Shown: one piece after another, positions 6,162-9,616 of the stretch
Layout of the letters: each line of letters opens with the position of its first letter
How positions within the stretch are numbered: position 1 is the stretch's first letter
Assembly: GCA_028819775.1 (NCBI GenBank)
Contig: JAPPKV010000134.1
Coordinates: 13,970 to 23,585, forward strand
Direction of reading: 5' to 3'
Length of the DNA: 9,616 bases
DNA from: Gammaproteobacteria bacterium
GTDB taxonomy: Bacteria > Pseudomonadota > Gammaproteobacteria > Pseudomonadales > Azotimanducaceae_A
The notes under the pieces: model-generated
What the model saw: the letters and a program-made list of their open reading frames with translations, nothing else
Database searches by the model: none
Told to the model about the DNA's origin: nothing
Program-made: the position numbers and the translations under genes

Positions 6162-7997
6162 ATGTACGTTTGCACCTTCTATTCGTTTAAAGGTGGTGTT
6201 GGGCGCACGATGGCGCTCGTCAACACCGCTGTCCATCTTGCCGAAAGGGGTCGGCGGGTCCTGCTGGTGGACTTCGACTTGGAAGCACCCGGTCTGGATA
6301 CGTTTTCACTGTTGCGGACGAAGTCGTCGACTCCAGGACTCGTGGACTATGTGCTGCAGTACTTGAAGGAAGACCAAGCACCCGATGTCGCTGGTTTCGT
6401 CGATTATTCCAATGAAGTCGAGAACTTACTTGTGATGTCTTCCGGCGCGTGGGGTAAGGACTACGCGGCTAGCTTCGGACGGATCGATTGGGGCATGCTC
6501 TATTCGGAGCGGGACGGTTACTTGCTGTTCGAGGACTTGAAGGAACAGTGGCGTCAGACAATCGCTCCGGACTACGTTCTGGTAGATTCGCGAACCGGAT
6601 ACACGGACACCGGCGGAATCTGTACTCGGCAATTGCCGGACGCGGTAACCATGTTGTTCTTTCCGAACGAGCAGAATCTGCGAGGACTGAGCAAGATCGT
6701 GGCGGACGTTCGTTCGGAAGCGGAGCCACCGCGTGCGAAGACAATCAAGCTTCACTTCGTGATGTCGAACGTGCCGGATTTGGACGATGAGGACGACATC
6801 TTAGTAGACATGAAAGAGCGCTTTCGGCGGGATCTTGAGTTCGAGACCGACCCGTTGGTTGTGCATCGGTACGAGAGTCTATCGCTGTTGAATCAGGCTG
6901 TGTTCGCGAAAGAACGTCCCAAAAGCCGGTTAGCGAGGGAGTACAGCAAGGTTGCGGACCATATCGTTGGTGGAAACTTGGCGGATCGGGACGGTGCATT
7001 GGGGTACATTCGAGAAGCCCGCCGTCGCGTAAGCCGACGCAGGTATCAGGGCGGTGATTCGGCGTTGATCGACACTGGGAAGATCGAGGAGATCGAAAGG
7101 CATCACTGCGAAGACGGGGAAATTCTCTTTCAACTAGGCGAACTCCAAGCGCATTGGGGTGTGCGTGAGGATGCGGAGTCATTGCTGGATCGGGCGATTG
7201 AATCTGGATACCAGGAAGCGGAGGCCTATCTGGAGCGTGCGGCGATTCGGGCCAAGGCGGGTGACGGGGAGGGTGCATCCGTGGATGCGATGGCTGCACT
7301 CCAGCAAGGCGGAGTTCCACCGCATCTCGTTATGGAGGCTATAAGATTAGTGGAGGGAGGCGAGAGCGGCATGATCGCTGCACTTCCGGCGGTAACCGGG
7401 CTGGATGTGTCTGAACAAGTTATGCTGGCGTCGAATCTAAACCGAATGGGATTACTAGCGTACAGCGACGCGATCCTGTGTCGGGTTGTCGATGATGCGG
7501 AGCAGCCAGATGAGTCGCGCGCAAAGGCGCGGTCGGCTTTGGCCCTCAACTGCATCGGGTCTGGAAGATACCGGCAGGCAATGGAAACGCTCGCGTACGG
7601 AGGGCGTAGAGAGGGCGAGATGGACATACAGGATGCGTTCAACTATGGAATGGCGGCATGGGCCAACTCCGGGGTCGTCCAGACTGGTCCCTTCGACCGG
7701 GTGGTGAGCTTGGACGCTGCTGGCGAAGGGCGAGGGGAGGGCGCAAACTACCTGCAATGTCTATCCTTAGCCAATTGGGCCGTCGGAGACCGCGAGAGTG
7801 CCCTACTAACGGCACGTCGAGCTCGGGATGTCGGTGGGTCGTCGCGATTCGAGTTCAGTTGCTGGCGGTATCGATATGTGCGTGGACCCGTTTTCGAGAC
7901 GGACATGGACGAGATTCTGGCGATGATCGAAGGCGATGAGAGTTGTTTGCCGGCGTTTATGGGAGGGATGGACGGAAATGGCGGGCTCGAAACGTAA
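6162..7997 (+). CDS. KGGVGRT-variant ParA-like ATPase with C-terminal TPR-like region
   Basis: This 611-residue protein joins a SIMIBI (ParA/MinD-like) P-loop NTPase to helical repeats. The ATG at 6162 is one base after the antitoxin stop, with AAGG at 6149-6152; the frame is open further upstream to 5913, but that part only overlaps the antitoxin gene. MYVCTFYSFKGGVGRTMALV (1-20) holds the deviant Walker A motif: the signature Lys10 is kept and the usual P-loop Lys is Arg15. Next come VLLVDFDLEAPGL (33-45), the Walker A'-type Asp pair, and YVLVDSRTGYTDTGGICTRQ (138-157), the Walker B region, then LPDAVTMLFFPNEQNLRGL (158-176), all typical of the KGGVGR family. From about 319 to 560 there are TPR-like helix pairs, near 319-350, 353-384, 451-482, 490-521 and 528-559. 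Family members occur in NTP-dependent conflict and signalling operons. A sensor or regulator of the toxin-antitoxin pair is inferred from position only. Confidence 0.85.
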   Translation: MYVCTFYSFKGGVGRTMALVNTAVHLAERGRRVLLVDFDLEAPGLDTFSLLRTKSSTPGLVDYVLQYLKEDQAPDVAGFVDYSNEVENLLVMSSGAWGKDYAASFGRIDWGMLYSERDGYLLFEDLKEQWRQTIAPDYVLVDSRTGYTDTGGICTRQLPDAVTMLFFPNEQNLRGLSKIVADVRSEAEPPRAKTIKLHFVMSNVPDLDDEDDILVDMKERFRRDLEFETDPLVVHRYESLSLLNQAVFAKERPKSRLAREYSKVADHIVGGNLADRDGALGYIREARRRVSRRRYQGGDSALIDTGKIEEIERHHCEDGEILFQLGELQAHWGVREDAESLLDRAIESGYQEAEAYLERAAIRAKAGDGEGASVDAMAALQQGGVPPHLVMEAIRLVEGGESGMIAALPAVTGLDVSEQVMLASNLNRMGLLAYSDAILCRVVDDAEQPDESRAKARSALALNCIGSGRYRQAMETLAYGGRREGEMDIQDAFNYGMAAWANSGVVQTGPFDRVVSLDAAGEGRGEGANYLQCLSLANWAVGDRESALLTARRARDVGGSSRFEFSCWRYRYVRGPVFETDMDEILAMIEGDESCLPAFMGGMDGNGGLET

Positions 7998-8311
7998 ATC
8001 CGTAGGCGATGTCTTGAGATAGGCTGCAAATGGACCTGAATGAGGATTGAAGTCGTTGACAGTCCATTCGGCTGCCAGATCAACATCTAACCGGCTCTCG
8101 CTCCCACGCTGATCCTTTTATCGGAAGTGTGGCTAGTCAGTTCTCCTTTTCCTGGCGTCTCCCAAGCCCTCGTTTTTCACTGACCATTGCCACGTCGACA
8201 GGGTCTGCGGAAGGCGGTCGCCGGCTGGAGAACGTTGCTCAATCGCACACGGGTCGTTGCCGAACTTGGTTTGATCTCGGACGCTATCGCTGATCGCGTA
8301 AGGTTGCACCC
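7998..8311. other. gene-free spacer between the ATPase and MATE genes
   Basis: No gene, RNA or clear terminator is seen in these 314 bases. A seven-base inverted repeat, AATGGAC at 8029-8035 and GTCCATT at 8062-8068, has a long loop and no T tract, so it is not called a terminator. No -35/-10 pair for the MATE gene reached a level I would report. GC-rich style returns towards the MATE start, which puts the right island boundary somewhere between about 8000 and 8300. Confidence 0.55.
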
Positions 8312-9616
8312 ATGGCCCAGCACGACCTGACCCAAGGCTCCGTGCGGCTCTCGCTCTATCGGCTGACGGCGCCGATGATCCTGGGGGTCGCTTCCAGCAT
8401 TCTGGTGCAGACGCTGGAGATGGGCTTCATCGGCCAGCTTTCCACCGAGCACGTGGCGGCGGTGACCTTCACGTTCCCGATCACCATGGTTCTGACCAGC
8501 ATCGCGCTTGGCGTCAGCATCGGCACCTCGTCGGTGATCGCCCGCAGCGCCGGGGCGGGCAACCGCCGCGACATGCGCCGGTTGGGCTCCCACGCGATGT
8601 TGCTCATCGGCGGCCTGATGGTGCTGCTGTCGCTGGCCGGCTGGGCCACCATCGATCCGGTGTTCACCGCCTTGGGCGCCCGCCCGGAGATGCTGCCGCT
8701 GATCCACAGCTACTTGGACATTTACTATCCCAGCACCGTTGCGTTCACCATCACCATGATCGCCGGCAGCATCCTGCGGGCGTCCGGCAACGCCAATACG
8801 CCCGGGCTGGCGATGACCGCCGGGGCGCTGTTCAACCTCGCCCTCGACCCCATACTGATCTTCGGCTGGTTCGGTTTTCCGCGCATGGAGTTGGCAGGCG
8901 CGGCGACCGCCATGGCGGTGACCCGGGTGCTGACCGCGGCCTGGTTGCTGCACCGTGTGCACCGCGATGGGCTGATCAAGACTCGAGCCCTATTGGCCGG
9001 CTTCAAGGTGTCCGCCGCCCGCATCCTGCGCATCGGGATACCGGCGGCTGCCACCCAGTTGATCGGCCCGCTTTCGGGGGCCGTGATCACCCGCTTGGTC
9101 GCCGCCCACGGCGAGGTCGTCATCGCCGGCTTCGGCGTCGCCACCCGCATCGAGGCCGTCGCGGCGATGACGCTGTTCGCCCTCTCCGGCAGCATCGGGC
9201 CATTCGTCGGGCAGAACGCAGGGGCCAAGAACATGGCCCGGGTCCGGGCTGGCATGCGGGCGGCATGCCAGTTCAGCGTCCTTTGGGGACTGGGCGCCGC
9301 GCTCCTGATGGCCCTCTGGGGCGGGCAGTTCGCGGCTTGGCTCAATGGCGATGCGGGGGTCGTGGCCGTCGCGGCGCTCTACCTGCTGATCGTGCCCCTG
9401 AGCTACGGCCCTTGGGGCGTGCTGATGATGGCGTCGGCCTCCTTCAACAGCTTGGGCAGGCCACTGCCGTCCACCGTGCTGTCCTTCACCCGCATGTTCG
9501 TGGTGTATGTTCCGTTGGCGATGGCGCTGAACGGGTGGTATGGCTACGGTGGCATCTTTGCCGCCACCGCGGCCAGCAACGTCCTAATGGGTTTGGTCGG
9601 CTACTGGTGGTTTCAG
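8312..9616 (+). CDS. MATE-family multidrug efflux transporter, C-terminus beyond window
   Basis: This is an inner-membrane cation-coupled exporter of the MATE superfamily (NorM/DinF-like), expelling drugs or other organic cations in exchange for Na+ or H+. The frame is open for 435 codons from the ATG at 8312 and reaches the right edge without a stop; relatives are about 450-470 residues, so only a short tail is missing. A weak TAAGG site lies at 8299-8303. The N-terminus reads SLYRLTAPMILGVASSILVQ, with the TM1 Pro at residue 21 that is usual in the family, then LEMGFIGQLS (35-44), which has Glu36 where many members have Asp. The second repeat starts at RILRIGIPAAATQLIGPLSG, and the internal duplication of two six-helix bundles is visible. 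Codon use is GC-rich like the TRAP and purN genes, unlike the island before it. The exported substrate cannot be told. Confidence 0.92.
   Translation, partial: MAQHDLTQGSVRLSLYRLTAPMILGVASSILVQTLEMGFIGQLSTEHVAAVTFTFPITMVLTSIALGVSIGTSSVIARSAGAGNRRDMRRLGSHAMLLIGGLMVLLSLAGWATIDPVFTALGARPEMLPLIHSYLDIYYPSTVAFTITMIAGSILRASGNANTPGLAMTAGALFNLALDPILIFGWFGFPRMELAGAATAMAVTRVLTAAWLLHRVHRDGLIKTRALLAGFKVSAARILRIGIPAAATQLIGPLSGAVITRLVAAHGEVVIAGFGVATRIEAVAAMTLFALSGSIGPFVGQNAGAKNMARVRAGMRAACQFSVLWGLGAALLMALWGGQFAAWLNGDAGVVAVAALYLLIVPLSYGPWGVLMMASASFNSLGRPLPSTVLSFTRMFVVYVPLAMALNGWYGYGGIFAATAASNVLMGLVGYWWFQ

Noticed and set aside
8029..8068. Inverted repeat AATGGAC / GTCCATT after the ATPase gene
   Set aside because: Seven-base arms with a 26-base loop and no following T tract; not a credible intrinsic terminator.
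4907..8099. CCGGCTCTC present near both ends of the island (4907-4915 and 8091-8099) as possible attachment-site repeat
   Set aside because: Nine bases without extended similarity is expected by chance in GC-rich DNA, and no integrase gene is present.
8177..8962. 261-codon reverse-strand open frame opposite the MATE gene
   Set aside because: The + strand encodes an unmistakable MATE protein here; the antisense product is a Gly/His/Gln/Arg-rich shadow.

Overview
The window looks like chromosomal DNA of a GC-rich bacterium, most likely a proteobacterium. The evidence is strong GCC/CTG-type codon bias in the transport and metabolic genes, a three-gene TRAP transporter, and a NorM/DinF-like MATE pump. 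No rRNA, tRNA, CRISPR array or intact insertion sequence was seen, so I do not assign a lineage more precisely.

Layout. The left edge holds an unusual tract of 62 bases made only of G and C (53-114). It runs straight into the 3' half of a VapC-type PIN toxin gene (112-345) that lacks its 5' part. A TRAP transporter operon follows: dctP (377-1498), dctQ (1502-2050) and dctM (2037-3386), with tight spacing and a 14-base overlap between the last two. Next come a 5' fragment of a MaoC-like hot-dog hydratase gene (3410-3670), which overlaps by four bases a purN-type glycinamide ribonucleotide formyltransferase gene (3667-4275), and a RidA/YjgF-family gene (4396-4782). All of these are on the + strand.

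From about 4783 to 8300 the base composition and codon use change: less GC, and more CGA, GGA, GTA and ATA codons. This block looks like an inserted accessory island. It has a 428-base gene-free leader with a credible sigma70 promoter and operator-like repeats just before the first gene. Three tightly packed + strand genes follow: a 117-residue putative toxin (5211-5564), an MqsA/YgiT-type zinc-ribbon plus helix-turn-helix antitoxin (5585-6160), and a 611-residue KGGVGRT-variant ParA-like P-loop ATPase with a C-terminal TPR-like region (6162-7997). The ATPase start lies one base after the antitoxin stop. I read this as a candidate tripartite toxin-antitoxin-ATPase conflict or defence operon, and it is the most interesting item here. 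It differs from the known toxin-antitoxin-chaperone loci, whose third gene is SecB-like, because the third gene here is a P-loop NTPase with helical repeats.

The window closes with a second gene-free stretch (7998-8311) and a MATE-family multidrug efflux gene (8312 onward) that returns to the GC-rich codon style and runs off the right edge.
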